This document shows positions 30,199 through 39,542 of a stretch of DNA of 64,000 nucleotides, in pieces. The translations under genes were made by a program, and so were the position numbers. The notes under the pieces are model-generated. The model had not been told where the DNA came from and did no database searches. It worked only from the letters and a program-made list of their open reading frames with translations. The first letter of the stretch is position 1. The number at the start of each line of letters is the position of its first letter. Origin of the DNA: DALYJJ01 sp033763935 (GTDB lineage Bacteria; Acidobacteriota; Terriglobia; Bryobacterales; Bryobacteraceae); assembly GCA_033763935.1 (NCBI GenBank), contig JANRJO010000101.1:98932-162931 (forward strand), read 5' to 3'.

Positions 30199-31473
30199 TT
30201 GTTGGTTTTCGCGGTCGCTGATAAGGCGCTGCAATGTCGGCCCGAGGCCCACGTCATGAATGAGTTGCACAGCATCATCCCCCAGGCCGCGATCGACGAG
30301 ACCTTTGAGAAGCAGCTTGAGCCGGTCATCGGGGAGCAAAGTTGCTTGGTGCAACGGCATACTGGGACTGCTCGTCGTGCCGCACCGCATACACAAGAAC
30401 GTGCGCGGCGGGTTGAGCGTGCCGCAAATGCCGCACTCGACGGGCGTAAGGTCTTCCTGCTGTCGTTGTGGTGGGGCAAGGCCATGCTCACGCAACAACG
30501 CGTGGTTCGCATCGTGATCGATGAGATGCGCGTACGTCGCGAGTTGCTCGGAGCACGGACTCCAGCCGAAGTACACTTTGGCCTGCGCCTCCGTCAGGAC
30601 GCCCCGCGCCAAGAGGAACGTTGCTCGTGCATGACGAAACGCGTGCGGATGAAACGGCTTCGTGATCCCAGCACGCTCGAACATGTTCTTGAGCATGTTC
30701 CGAATCGTGTCGTACTTGAGAAATCCCGGCGTGTGCTCATACTGATAATGCACCCACAAGGGATTCTCCGGATTCTCAGCAAACGGGTGATGATTCAGCC
30801 AGAACGTCAGGTACGGCGCACTCGCAATAATCAACGGCGACCGCGTCCCAGTTTTCCCAGTCACCTCCAAGGTGAAGCCATGCTGGTGCTTCGTCACGTG
30901 CTTGAGTTGCAGGTTGCCGATCTCAGAGACACGCGTACCCGTCTCCCACAAGACGCTAATAAATGCACGATCACGCGGGTTGTGGCACACGCGCAAGAGC
31001 GACTCGATATCCTGCGGCGTGAGGAGTTCATGCCGGGAAAGCCTCATCTTATCCCGCGCTTTGACGTGGCAGTTCAGCCAGGCCACGATGGGCGGATAGT
31101 GCCGCGTCGGGAACTCATCAGGCAAGACCAACCACGTGTAGAAGCTACGCAAAATCGCCTTGTACGCGCCCAGCGTCTCCGCACTGTACGCAGGCTGGTG
31201 CTGCATCAGGCCAGCAACGAGGCCCTGCAGATCAACCTTCGTGGCAGTATCGAAGTCCCTGCCCAACGCAACGCCCATCACCTTCAACGCGCCGATAACG
31301 CGAATGAGGCGCACGCGACTGCACACGCCCTTGAGCAAGCACGCATCCCGATACCGGAGAATCAGGTCCTTGTTACGGTCGCTCACCGCGCTACGAAGAA
31401 GCGATTTGCGCGCATCCTCATACTTGCGATCATAGCGGTGGATGTCCAGAGTAGGATTCGTCGTGCGTGCCAT
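30187..31473 (-). CDS. Archaeal-style tyrosine recombinase with C-terminal zinc ribbon, copy 1
   Basis: 428 residues from ATG 31473, preceded by GGAGGA. A SAM-like core-binding domain (about 30-140) precedes the catalytic domain with R181 (ETGTRVSEI), K207, H277 and R280 (HPHAFRH), W304 (YFGWSPCS) and nucleophile Y314 (ATYAHL). After the catalytic part come C347, C350, C361 and C364, a zinc ribbon. The GWSPxS...YAHL pattern and zinc ribbon are typical of integrases of archaeal elements. A second copy lies at 35767-37032. It may act on a second att site or resolve replicated element DNA. Confidence 0.9.
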   Translation of the reverse strand: MARTTNPTLDIHRYDRKYEDARKSLLRSAVSDRNKDLILRYRDACLLKGVCSRVRLIRVIGALKVMGVALGRDFDTATKVDLQGLVAGLMQHQPAYSAETLGAYKAILRSFYTWLVLPDEFPTRHYPPIVAWLNCHVKARDKMRLSRHELLTPQDIESLLRVCHNPRDRAFISVLWETGTRVSEIGNLQLKHVTKHQHGFTLEVTGKTGTRSPLIIASAPYLTFWLNHHPFAENPENPLWVHYQYEHTPGFLKYDTIRNMLKNMFERAGITKPFHPHAFRHARATFLLARGVLTEAQAKVYFGWSPCSEQLATYAHLIDHDANHALLREHGLAPPQRQQEDLTPVECGICGTLNPPRTFLCMRCGTTSSPSMPLHQATLLPDDRLKLLLKGLVDRGLGDDAVQLIHDVGLGPTLQRLISDRENQQSPS

Positions 31474-31826
31474 AAGGTAGGTTCCTCCAAAAGGTTGTGG
31501 GTTGAAGAACCCCGCCTGACAAAGCACGCTATGGACCGTAGCATCCGCACCCAGGATGAGTGCGCGACCTACGAACCCGCGGACGTCCTCCGCCGACCAC
31601 GTGGGTTTTCGCGGTAGGGGAGTTGACTGACGAAGGTTCTTGATTCGGAGAGATGTGGTGCTCGTATTTAATCTTTGTGCTGGAATGTGTCCTGTGCCGG
31701 CTCCTCTTTTCGTGCGGTTCCGTTGTCGGACGTATATAGGCAAGAGAGGGCTACATGTTGTAACGCTCCTGTAGAACATGTTCGGCGACAAATGCTTTAT
31801 TCTAAGATTGGGAGGAGTAGCTACTT
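31474..31826. other. Divergent promoter region
   Basis: About 350 bp between the recombinase and the DUF2188 gene. No gene seen. It is AT-richer than the rest of the island, and GGGAGGAG lies 12-19 bp before the DUF2188 start. Confidence 0.4.
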
Positions 31827-32063
31827 ATGCCTCGCAAACCGGGAGTCCACACCGTCCCCAACCCGCACGGCAAGGGATGGGTCAACGAAATCAAGGGCGA
31901 GATCGTCAGCAACCACCGCCGCAAAGACACCGCCGTCGATCACGGCCGCGACCTCGCCAAGCAACAACACACCGAGCACAGCATCCACAACCTTGACGGG
32001 ACCATCGGCCGCAAGAATAGCTACGGCCCCGATCCGAACCCGCCCAAAGACAAGAACCGATAA
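31827..32063 (+). CDS. DUF2188 protein
   Basis: 78 residues, small and basic. HTVPNPHGKGWVNE followed by a Lys/Arg/His-rich centre and KNSYGPDPNPPKD fits DUF2188, a small domain found widely on plasmids and accessory DNA. Its function is unknown. It lies between the recombinase and DUF3489 genes. Confidence 0.8.
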   Translation: MPRKPGVHTVPNPHGKGWVNEIKGEIVSNHRRKDTAVDHGRDLAKQQHTEHSIHNLDGTIGRKNSYGPDPNPPKDKNR

Positions 32064-32086
32064 AGAAGAAAGAATTAACCCCATCT

Positions 32087-32581
32087 TCAAGCCCCGGCGG
32101 GTTTCTTCGTCGCATAGTACGCGAGCTGCTCATCCGTGCGTTTGATCCGCTCGATGTCGTACTCCTTGCGCTGCACGCTCAGAAAGCCGCGGACGCTGTG
32201 TGCCTGCCAGCCCGTCGCGCTCATGATTTCGTCTAACGTCGCTCCGGCGGGTTGCTGTACCATGCGCAGGACCGTGTCTTTCTTGCTCGCCTGCTTGTTT
32301 GCTACGTCTGCGGTGGCGGATGGCAGCGCGTGCTGCGGCGTGACCGGCAATTCCTGAATGAGTCCCCACAACCGCTTCATCCCCGCCTCGCGGTTCATGA
32401 ACCGCTTCACCGGCTCCTTTCCCTGCGTGGCCGCCGTCCGGTTGTAAAGCTCCACCACCTCCTTGCCCGACCAGGCCTTCCCGACCTTCGTGAACTCACC
32501 GTACGTCCTGAAGCGCTCCGCTGTGTCGGGTGCACGCTCGTACGCAAGAAACGCATGCTCCACCTTGATGTATTCCGTCAT
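32087..32581 (-). CDS. DUF3489 protein, intact copy
   Basis: 164 residues from ATG 32581, with GGAGG ten bases upstream. The C-terminal ~65 residues (KKDTVLRMVQQPAGATLDEI, then ATGWQAHSVRGFLS) match DUF3489, a winged-helix-like domain of phage and plasmid proteins. The N-terminal half contains MTEYIKVEHAFLAY and WSGKEVVELYNR. It may bind DNA. The frameshifted relative at 42695-43079 keeps the same domain. Confidence 0.85.
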   Translation of the reverse strand: MTEYIKVEHAFLAYERAPDTAERFRTYGEFTKVGKAWSGKEVVELYNRTAATQGKEPVKRFMNREAGMKRLWGLIQELPVTPQHALPSATADVANKQASKKDTVLRMVQQPAGATLDEIMSATGWQAHSVRGFLSVQRKEYDIERIKRTDEQLAYYATKKPAGA

Positions 32582-32716
32582 AACGTCCAGCCTCCAGCGC
32601 AAGCCTGCGCCACCCCCCGCGGTGTGCGCGGCACGCTTGAGAAGCCCGCCTGAAGCCACCATGGCTGGGCTTGTCATGCGCCTCCCAAAAAGCCGCTCCG
32701 CCGCTCCCAGGCGGCA

Positions 32717-33787
32717 GTGGACCCTCGCCCCTACTCCCCAAACGATGTCACCCGCAGCCACGCGTGGCTCAATCACAACCGCGGCTACACGGAAGTCACC
32801 ATCCTCCATCCCCTCTTCAAGCCACAGGAGCAGGACTGGAACCGCGCACATCATGCGTGGCCAATCACGCGGTACGTAAGGAGCAATGCGGACCTCCTGC
32901 ACTTCGTGCGCACCTATGCTGGCGAGCGCATGCTCTGTTTCGGCATCAACCCCCGACCATCACCCTTGCGCTACGAAAACGGCGGATTGCGCAGCGCCAA
33001 GGAAGCCGACATCACCGTCAGCCAAACCCTCCTGCTAGATATTGACCTCGAAGGCACCATCACGACCGATCGCCTGGAGCACCTGCGGCGCTTTCTTCGC
33101 CGCGCGGATGAGTACTTCACGAGCAAAGGGCTCCATCGCCCGATTCGGGCAAGGACGGGACGCGGCAGCCACCTCCTGCTCGCCTATGAGGCCATCAGCG
33201 TCGTGCAGCACCCCACCATTAGTGACCAGCTGCGCACGTTCAAAGAGGACTTTCGCCAGGCGAACCGGGTGGACCTGCACCGGCTCGAAGCGCGCATCGA
33301 CAGCACGCAGGACCTCAGGCGCATGGTCCGCGTGTACGGCACAGCAAAGCCAAGGATCAACGTCATCAGCCGCTTTTATGGCCCGTACCAGCGGCACAAT
33401 GACCCTGCACTGCGCGAGTACCTCTTGCGCCTCCCACCCACGCCGCGCAAAGCCATCGATCCGTTGCCAAACATCACGATCGCCGCGAAGCTCCCGCAAT
33501 GGTTTGAAGACCGCCTCAAGACCGACACGATCCTATATGACCTCTGGCACGGCCGCGGCAAACCACCAGGCACCGACCAGAGCAATAGTGGGTACGACTA
33601 CACCATCGCACGACACCTCGCCAGCATCGAGGACGTCAGCACCGCCGACATCGCTACCATCATCGCCGTTCGACCGACGGGAGCAGGAGAACGGGCGTCC
33701 AAGGGCGTCGCGTACCTACGCCGCACAATTATGGCAGCGCTCAACACCATCAACAAGGGCACACGTACTCAAAATACTGACTACTAA
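32717..33787 (+). CDS. Archaeo-eukaryotic primase-like protein, copy 1
   Basis: 356 residues from GTG 32717. It shows the three catalytic motifs of AEP/prim-pol enzymes in order: LLLDIDLEG (D108, D110), RGSHLL (S151, H152) and an acidic ARIDSTQD (D195) followed by RVYGTAK. This family makes primers, and sometimes longer DNA, for plasmid and viral replication. There is no fused helicase. In a 52-residue stretch from the first to second motif it matches copy 2 at 39 positions by hand count. The start codon is uncertain because the ribosome site is weak. Confidence 0.8.
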   Translation: MDPRPYSPNDVTRSHAWLNHNRGYTEVTILHPLFKPQEQDWNRAHHAWPITRYVRSNADLLHFVRTYAGERMLCFGINPRPSPLRYENGGLRSAKEADITVSQTLLLDIDLEGTITTDRLEHLRRFLRRADEYFTSKGLHRPIRARTGRGSHLLLAYEAISVVQHPTISDQLRTFKEDFRQANRVDLHRLEARIDSTQDLRRMVRVYGTAKPRINVISRFYGPYQRHNDPALREYLLRLPPTPRKAIDPLPNITIAAKLPQWFEDRLKTDTILYDLWHGRGKPPGTDQSNSGYDYTIARHLASIEDVSTADIATIIAVRPTGAGERASKGVAYLRRTIMAALNTINKGTRTQNTDY

Positions 33788-34202
33788 CTCCGTACAACTG
33801 CCCACCCCGATCGCGAACCCAGAATACAACACCGTCAGACTGGCACACCCTTGCAGCTGGCAGACGAAAGGCAAACACAGCATCCAGATCACCATCTCCA
33901 TCCCAGTCACTATACGAATAAGAGGATGGTCGAGCCTCACCGGGATCAAGTCGTGCCGTATTCGCATCAATCAAGGTCGCATCAAAGCTGAGCGGGCCCC
34001 CAACAGCCTCCCCGAACGATCGAAGAATAATAAGGAGCGTTCCACCAGTCGTCGCGCAAGAAGGCGTCCCATTGTTGTTAACCGCAAGGACATCGAGCCC
34101 GAGAGGAACCTCTTTCCAAACCTCCGAGTCGGGCTCGTCGACTGAACAAGAAATAGCCGAGACGACGATTAGACCAAGAACACACAACAAACGCCCCTGC
34201 AT
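33750..34202 (-). CDS. Lipoprotein sharing the protease's C-terminal domain
   Basis: 150 residues. A lipoprotein signal ends VVSAISCS, with the Cys as lipidation site. The mature domain has a conserved Cys near its start, a FDATLIDANTARLDPGEA stretch and DWDGDGDLDAVF, a calcium-loop-like motif. The same order (FDATML, SPGGA, DFDGDGDIDLVL) occurs at the C-terminus of the adjacent protease, so the two share a domain. Probably anchored to the outer membrane. It overlaps the primase gene's tail by 38 bp. Confidence 0.75.
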   Translation of the reverse strand: MQGRLLCVLGLIVVSAISCSVDEPDSEVWKEVPLGLDVLAVNNNGTPSCATTGGTLLIILRSFGEAVGGPLSFDATLIDANTARLDPGEARPSSYSYSDWDGDGDLDAVFAFRLPAARVCQSDGVVFWVRDRGGQLYGVSSQYFEYVCPC

Positions 34203-34266
34203 CCACGACCCAGGGAAATGACGCCATTAAAAATCTTGCGGCACCAGAAGGGGCTTGGACTGCGAC

Positions 34267-35709
34267 TCATCGAATATGGCCCACCCCAACGTACTGTTGA
34301 CCTCCAGTATCCGCGATCCGCAATTCCACGCTTGCTACTGAGCAGGCAAGTGCCATATCTCGCAGATCAAAGTGCAGGACCAGGTCAATATCCCCGTCAC
34401 CATCAAAATCCTCCCGGTGGCCACGGCTGTGCGCTTCACGGGCACCGCCCGGGGAAAGAACCGCCGAACTACCACTTAACATGGTGGCATCAAAGTCATA
34501 GTCTTCACCTCTTTGCACGTGGAGGGTAGGGATGCCAATGGTTAGCATTCCGGCGCGTTGAGCACAATTCACAACTCCCTCGCCATTAGGTCGCACCACG
34601 ATGCCGATCACCTGAGGGATCGCCTTCCGTTCTGATTCGCTTAGCTCCTGCAGGGATCCGTCGATTGGCGTCTCACTCGGAAGCACGACGCTGCCAGCAA
34701 AATCACCGATGCTGCCACCCTTGAACACAAGCTGAACCCAATCGTTTTGCGTATCCAAGTCGTCCTGAGCTCCGTCGCCATTGACATCGTATTCAACAAT
34801 GCCATCGAGCGCCCCGTTACAATTCCAATCCAACGGGCCATTGACTGGACCCGGAGCGTGCACCTTACCGCCGCAGTGCCATTGTGTCAAATACGGCAAC
34901 GACACCAGCAGATCCAGGCCGCGCGTCTCGTTGAGCGACGTTTCCTTCAGCGACGGGATAGTGCTCGAGTCGAATCTTGAATAATCGGCAACTCGGAGGA
35001 CTCCTCGGCTCCCTTGCTTGAGGACGCCAAACCCGAACCGGTAATTCATGACGCTTAGGTAGTTCGGCTTCTCATTTACGTCTTCACCTCCGCCGTGCCG
35101 CAAGCCCAGATTGTGACCCAGTTCGTGCATCAATGTGTACCCTTGCTTTTCCACAGCGCAGGTCCGATAGGGGGACAGAGCACAGTCGTCTCGTATTCTT
35201 TGATCCGCCACGATGAAATCGCTGCCCTCTACGCCGAGAATAGTGTTGAGAAGGGCAGCCCGGGCTACACCGTTCTTGTCCTGCTTGGCCCCACCAAGTT
35301 CGTGAGCAAAGATGGCATAGTGGTACACTGCTCGTCGTCCGCGCGACGGGTTTCCCACTTTCGTAAAGTGATCGGTCTTTAGCGCATCAAACTCCGACCA
35401 CAAATAAACCTTAGCTACGGTCGTTCCTAGTTGCTGGTTCGCTGTGCTTTCATTAATGCAGTTGCCGCCTCCCTGTGACCCAGCATCAATGTGCAAACTG
35501 ATGCCCGGCACATTATCAGGATTATCGACCGGTGCCATAGCAAACGCCTGAATGATCTTCTTGAGCTGATCCTCGTTTGGGCGATGCGAATGCACCTCCG
35601 TCGGATCTGCACAGTTCGCCGATAGCCAATCTATCTCGAGAAAGATATCCTTGTGCCTGGGCGTTTTACATTTTGTGCAACGCCGAGCATGACGTGGTGT
35701 GAGGATCAC
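34267..35709 (-). CDS. Metzincin-type zinc protease, probably missing its N-terminus
   Basis: 480 codons from GTG 35709. The zinc site is HELGHNLGLRH and the Met-turn is SVMNYRF, both metzincin hallmarks. An EF-hand-like VNGDGAQDDLD and the C-terminal DFDGDGDID domain follow. Such enzymes are exported, yet no signal peptide exists: the frame opens with an in-frame TGA two codons upstream and a weak start next to the second recombinase gene. The 5' end seems to have been lost in a rearrangement, so the gene may be dead. Confidence 0.75.
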   Translation of the reverse strand: MILTPRHARRCTKCKTPRHKDIFLEIDWLSANCADPTEVHSHRPNEDQLKKIIQAFAMAPVDNPDNVPGISLHIDAGSQGGGNCINESTANQQLGTTVAKVYLWSEFDALKTDHFTKVGNPSRGRRAVYHYAIFAHELGGAKQDKNGVARAALLNTILGVEGSDFIVADQRIRDDCALSPYRTCAVEKQGYTLMHELGHNLGLRHGGGEDVNEKPNYLSVMNYRFGFGVLKQGSRGVLRVADYSRFDSSTIPSLKETSLNETRGLDLLVSLPYLTQWHCGGKVHAPGPVNGPLDWNCNGALDGIVEYDVNGDGAQDDLDTQNDWVQLVFKGGSIGDFAGSVVLPSETPIDGSLQELSESERKAIPQVIGIVVRPNGEGVVNCAQRAGMLTIGIPTLHVQRGEDYDFDATMLSGSSAVLSPGGAREAHSRGHREDFDGDGDIDLVLHFDLRDMALACSVASVELRIADTGGQQYVGVGHIR

Positions 35710-35766
35710 TTGTCAGGCGGCCCCCAAAAAAGAACCTTGGTGCTCTCCGTGGAGCGGGGTGCACGC

Positions 35767-37032
35767 ATGGGTCGGCAAACCATTGATATTCACAACTACG
35801 AGCGCAAGTACAACGATGCGGAACGCCTGGTGCGCGCCAGCGCCATCAGCGAACGCAATAAAGACTTGATTCTCTCCTATCGCGACACGTGCCTGCTAAA
35901 GAACATCTGCGGCAAAGTCCGCTTAATCCGTGCCATAGGCGCGCTCCTCCTCTGTGCCCGCACGATCAACAAAGACTTCGACACCCTCACGAAGGCCGAC
36001 CTTGAGCACCTCGTGGCACGACTCTTGGCACGAACCCCAAGCTACAGCGCCGAAACCATGGGCACGTACCGCGCCATCTTACGCACCTTTATGACCTTCG
36101 TCCTGACGCCGGAGCAGTTCCCCACCAAACACCCACCCGCAATACTCTCATGGCTCAACAGCCACGTGAAGACAAAGGACAAGCGCAAACTCGAACGCGC
36201 AGACCTTCTTACGCCAAGCGAGATACAGCAACTGCTGCAGATCGCCACCCACCCCCGGGATAAAGCCCTCATCAGCACCTTATGGGAAACCGGAGGGCGC
36301 ATCGCAGAGATCGGGAACCGCACCATCAAACAGCTCGTCAAGCACCAGTTCGGGTACACGCTGGACGTCACCGGCAAAACCGGCCAACGAAGCCCGCTGC
36401 TCATCAGCAGCGCACCGTACCTAAGCCAATGGCTCGCCTGCCATCCGTTTGTGCACGATCCGGCCGCGCCACTGTGGGTGTACAACCACCACCGCCCCCA
36501 GCCACGGCATCTGACGTACCAAGCGCTGCGCATGCTCTTGCGACGATACGTCGAGCGCGCAGGGATAAACAAACGCATCTACCCACACCTGTTCCGACAC
36601 AGCAGAGCAACCTACTGCGTCGCCACCGGCTTGATGAACGAACAACAAGCCAAAGCGTACTTCGGATGGTCACCAAGCAGCAAAATGCTTGCCAACTACG
36701 CCCACCTCACCGCCCAAGATGCAAACAACGCGATCATGCGCGAAAACCATCTCAGCCCGCCCGTGGAGAACCATGAGGTGCTCACGCCAAAACAGTGCAA
36801 CGCGTGCACGACGATGAACACGAACACCACCGCATACTGCATCCGCTGCAGCAACCCCCTTGATGAGCGCGCCGCCCGAACGCACGCGACCACCCAGACC
36901 GCAACCCACGCCGTCCTCCTGCAACTGTGCAAAGTCCTCGTTGAGAAAGGACTCATCGACGAGGCAGCAGCAACCATTCACGACGCCGGCCTTGGGGAGG
37001 CACTCCGAGAGCTGGCAACCAAAACGCCATAA
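35767..37032 (+). CDS. Archaeal-style tyrosine recombinase with zinc ribbon, copy 2
   Basis: 421 residues from ATG 35767. Catalytic residues: R178 (ETGGRIAEI), K204, H274 and R277 (YPHLFRH), W301 (YFGWSPSS) and Y311 (ANYAHLT). Zinc-ribbon cysteines are C344, C347, C358 and C361. It aligns along its whole length with copy 1, including the KDLILSYRDTCLLK and YSAET segments, so the two arose by duplication or by capture of related modules. All active-site residues are kept in both. It is transcribed away from the truncated protease. Confidence 0.9.
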   Translation: MGRQTIDIHNYERKYNDAERLVRASAISERNKDLILSYRDTCLLKNICGKVRLIRAIGALLLCARTINKDFDTLTKADLEHLVARLLARTPSYSAETMGTYRAILRTFMTFVLTPEQFPTKHPPAILSWLNSHVKTKDKRKLERADLLTPSEIQQLLQIATHPRDKALISTLWETGGRIAEIGNRTIKQLVKHQFGYTLDVTGKTGQRSPLLISSAPYLSQWLACHPFVHDPAAPLWVYNHHRPQPRHLTYQALRMLLRRYVERAGINKRIYPHLFRHSRATYCVATGLMNEQQAKAYFGWSPSSKMLANYAHLTAQDANNAIMRENHLSPPVENHEVLTPKQCNACTTMNTNTTAYCIRCSNPLDERAARTHATTQTATHAVLLQLCKVLVEKGLIDEAAATIHDAGLGEALRELATKTP

Positions 37033-37072
37033 CCATCCCGCAAGGGAGGGTCCTAACCGCCCCCGCTCCTTT

Positions 37073-37375
37073 TCAATCCCAGGGCAGGGGAACCACATCG
37101 GTGAGATACCCAGGCGCAAAGCTATCATCGCGCACCAGCCGGCCACCGGCTAAGCGCTCAAGCGTCTCGGGGCGCAGCAGCACGAACCCCCAGTCGTGCT
37201 CGCGCTCCGAGGCGAGAAGAAACCCACCCACAAGATAGCCCTGCGCCGCTCGTGTAGCGCCAAGCACGTAAAACGAGAAAGCATCATCCGGCACGTGATA
37301 ATGCGCATACACATACGGATTCCCACCACGACCCTCATAATCAGGCAGGCTGGCGAGCAAAGATAAATCAAACAT
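37073..37375 (-). CDS. Small DUF2958-like protein
   Basis: 100 residues with a pattern (LPDYEGRGGNPYVYAHY, GYLVGGFLLASE, HDWGFVLLRPETL) that loosely resembles DUF2958, a small domain common on plasmids and ICEs. The similarity is weak. It lies between recombinase copy 2 and primase copy 2 on the opposite strand. Confidence 0.5.
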   Translation of the reverse strand: MFDLSLLASLPDYEGRGGNPYVYAHYHVPDDAFSFYVLGATRAAQGYLVGGFLLASEREHDWGFVLLRPETLERLAGGRLVRDDSFAPGYLTDVVPLPWD

Positions 37376-37472
37376 AACGCCAAAGGGGCTCCTTCGGCAC
37401 TATTTGTACCTTCCCCCAACCTGACCAGTGCAAAGAAAGAACCACCCTTTCAAAGAGGGGGCGGATGCCACA

Positions 37473-38510
37473 ATGACGTACTCTCGACACGACATCATCC
37501 GCAGCCACCACTGGCTCACCCACACGCCCGGCTACACCGAGGTAACCATCCTCCATCCCCAGTATCACGCGGGGGATCACGCATGGAATCAGCAACACCA
37601 GGCGTGGCCAATCACCCGCTACGTCCAGCGCACCAGGGATCTCCTGCACCTCGTGCACGAGCATACGGGAGAGCGGATGATTTGCTACGGGCTCAACCCC
37701 CGACCGGCAGTCCTGCGCCACGAGGACGGGCGCATCAGAAGCGCGAAAGAACCGGACATCAACCTCAGCCAAACCCTGCTCATCGACATCGACCTGCAAG
37801 GCACGGTCACGCCCGCGCGACTGGACGATCTTCGGCGGTTCCTCAACCGCGCCGATGAGTACGTGACGAGCAAGCGACTCCAGCGCCCCACGCGGGCCAG
37901 AACGAGCAGAGGCAGCCACCTTCTCTTTCCGTTCAAGCCAATCACCGTTGCGGAGCATCCCACGATTCGTGACCAGCTGCGCACGTTCAAAGAAGAATTC
38001 CTGCAGGAAAACCACTTGGACCTGAGTGGACTCGAAGCACGCGTGGACAACACACAAGACCTCCGGCGCATGACGCGCGTGTATGGCACCACCAAGCCAG
38101 GTAATACCATCATCAGCCGGTTCTACGGGAACTACGAGCGCACGCCCGACCCGGCCCTGCGCGAATACCTCCTCCGCCTGCCATCAAAGCAGCGCAAAGC
38201 ATCAGCACCGCTGCCAAGCATCACGATCGGCGACCTTCTCCCCGCAGGGTTCGAAGACCGACCTCACACCGATACGATCCTCAACGAGCTCTGGCACAGT
38301 AGAGGCAAACCGCCCGGAACCGACCGCAGCGATAGCGGCTACGACTATACGATCGCCAAATACCTGGCCCAGAGCGGCGACCTAAGGCCCGACGACATCG
38401 CAACGATCATCGCCCTTCGACCCACAGGAGCCAGCGAACGCGCACGCAAGGGAGTGGACTACGTCCGCCGAACCGTGAAGGCTGCATGCGGAACACGCCT
38501 AAGCCGGTGA
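37473..38510 (+). CDS. Archaeo-eukaryotic primase-like protein, copy 2
   Basis: 345 residues from ATG 37473. Motifs: LLIDIDLQG (D105, D107), RGSHLL (S148, H149) and ARVDNTQD (D192), then RVYGTTK. The C-terminal half, with GKPPGTDRSDSGYDYTIAKYL, resembles the PriCT-like part of plasmid primases and is also shared with copy 1. All three catalytic positions are kept in both copies, so both may be active. It follows recombinase copy 2 after the small DUF2958-like gene. Confidence 0.8.
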   Translation: MTYSRHDIIRSHHWLTHTPGYTEVTILHPQYHAGDHAWNQQHQAWPITRYVQRTRDLLHLVHEHTGERMICYGLNPRPAVLRHEDGRIRSAKEPDINLSQTLLIDIDLQGTVTPARLDDLRRFLNRADEYVTSKRLQRPTRARTSRGSHLLFPFKPITVAEHPTIRDQLRTFKEEFLQENHLDLSGLEARVDNTQDLRRMTRVYGTTKPGNTIISRFYGNYERTPDPALREYLLRLPSKQRKASAPLPSITIGDLLPAGFEDRPHTDTILNELWHSRGKPPGTDRSDSGYDYTIAKYLAQSGDLRPDDIATIIALRPTGASERARKGVDYVRRTVKAACGTRLSR

Positions 38511-38653
38511 GAATGTTAACACTTGACCGTCTCTTGCTTGCCGAGGCGTCGCGATGCCTTCTCACACCTTAGTGCCAAGAACCGGAAATCTGCTCAACCC
38601 AACCATGCCAGTCAAGAGGCAACTCTTGACATCGCGCCTGATTGCCACTCATG

Positions 38654-39001
38654 CTATCGTCTAAGGGCCGGCGAGAAATACAATGGTACCGCCAACACGA
38701 GCGTCCCAAGCACCTGAGAGACGAGTAAGGCGGGAATCCCAAACCAGAAGTGCATAAACTCCCAGACGCGAAACATGAACGCAGTATCACCGCCGGATAG
38801 CGCAATGAGCAAGTAGAACGGCAAGCGCTGCAATAAGAAGACAACACTCTGGCAGGTCGCTAAACTCTCTCCCGGCTTAGGTTGAGGGCAGAACGTTCCC
38901 AGCACCCCAAGCACGATGTTCAACGTCAACACTATGACGAACGCCAAAGCGAGAATCTGCACTGCCCGCGGGAGGCGGCGGAGGACGACAAGGACATCCA
39001 T
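38654..39001 (-). CDS. Small three-helix membrane protein
   Basis: 115 residues. Three predicted membrane segments (ILALAFVIVLTLNIVL, FLLQRLPFYLLIALSG and the LLVSQVLGTLVLAVPL end). A short loop with two cysteines (CPQPKPGESLATC) links the first two. No known family. It is followed by the PEP-CTERM gene region and may be part of the exported cargo group. Confidence 0.6.
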   Translation of the reverse strand: MDVLVVLRRLPRAVQILALAFVIVLTLNIVLGVLGTFCPQPKPGESLATCQSVVFLLQRLPFYLLIALSGGDTAFMFRVWEFMHFWFGIPALLVSQVLGTLVLAVPLYFSPALRR

Positions 39002-39020
39002 CGTTTGTCATATCGCATCC

Positions 39021-39542
39021 TCACTTATAAGTGTTGTGATCCGTGGACCTGCAACGAGAGACATTGCACCGATATAGCGCCAGTAGCGCGGCTGCTGAAA
39101 TTAGCATTGCCACGGTCGAAGGTTCCGGTACGGTGGATACAGTTACATCAAAGCTGTTGATGCCAACGACGTCGAATGCTTGTGCATCGCTTCCTCCAAG
39201 GATGGTGAACGTTCCTGTGTAGGTTCCGGGTTCTGCCAAGGAGTCGATAGCGACCGTGAACAGTTCTCCGTAGAAGTGTGCTCCGCCGACGAGGGTTACT
39301 GGCGTGTTGAGATAGAAGGGGTTGTCATCGAGCCATAGTAAGACTGACGACACGGTAAAGGAGGTGCCATTGAGGAATACTTCGTCAGTTCCTTCGTTGG
39401 TGATCGAACCAGCGAAAACAAGTATCTCGCCCGGCATCGCTACCCGGGTGGAGTTATCGAGGACGAATAGCGGGGCTGCAGCACCGCCAGTGCTGAATAA
39501 GACTGCCAGAACCGCGAAGCGAATGCTGTTGAATACTGTCAT
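39021..39542 (-). CDS. PEP-CTERM secreted protein
   Basis: 173 residues. An N-terminal signal peptide is followed by a beta-rich domain. The C-terminus has VPEPST, a hydrophobic helix and a short Cys/Arg tail, the PEP-CTERM sorting signal that exosortase systems process in many Acidobacteriota. It overlaps the LamG-hydrolase gene by 4 bp and is translated after it. A PEP-CTERM signal on the island implies it was adapted to a host with an exosortase. Confidence 0.8.
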   Translation of the reverse strand: MTVFNSIRFAVLAVLFSTGGAAAPLFVLDNSTRVAMPGEILVFAGSITNEGTDEVFLNGTSFTVSSVLLWLDDNPFYLNTPVTLVGGAHFYGELFTVAIDSLAEPGTYTGTFTILGGSDAQAFDVVGINSFDVTVSTVPEPSTVAMLISAAALLALYRCNVSRCRSTDHNTYK

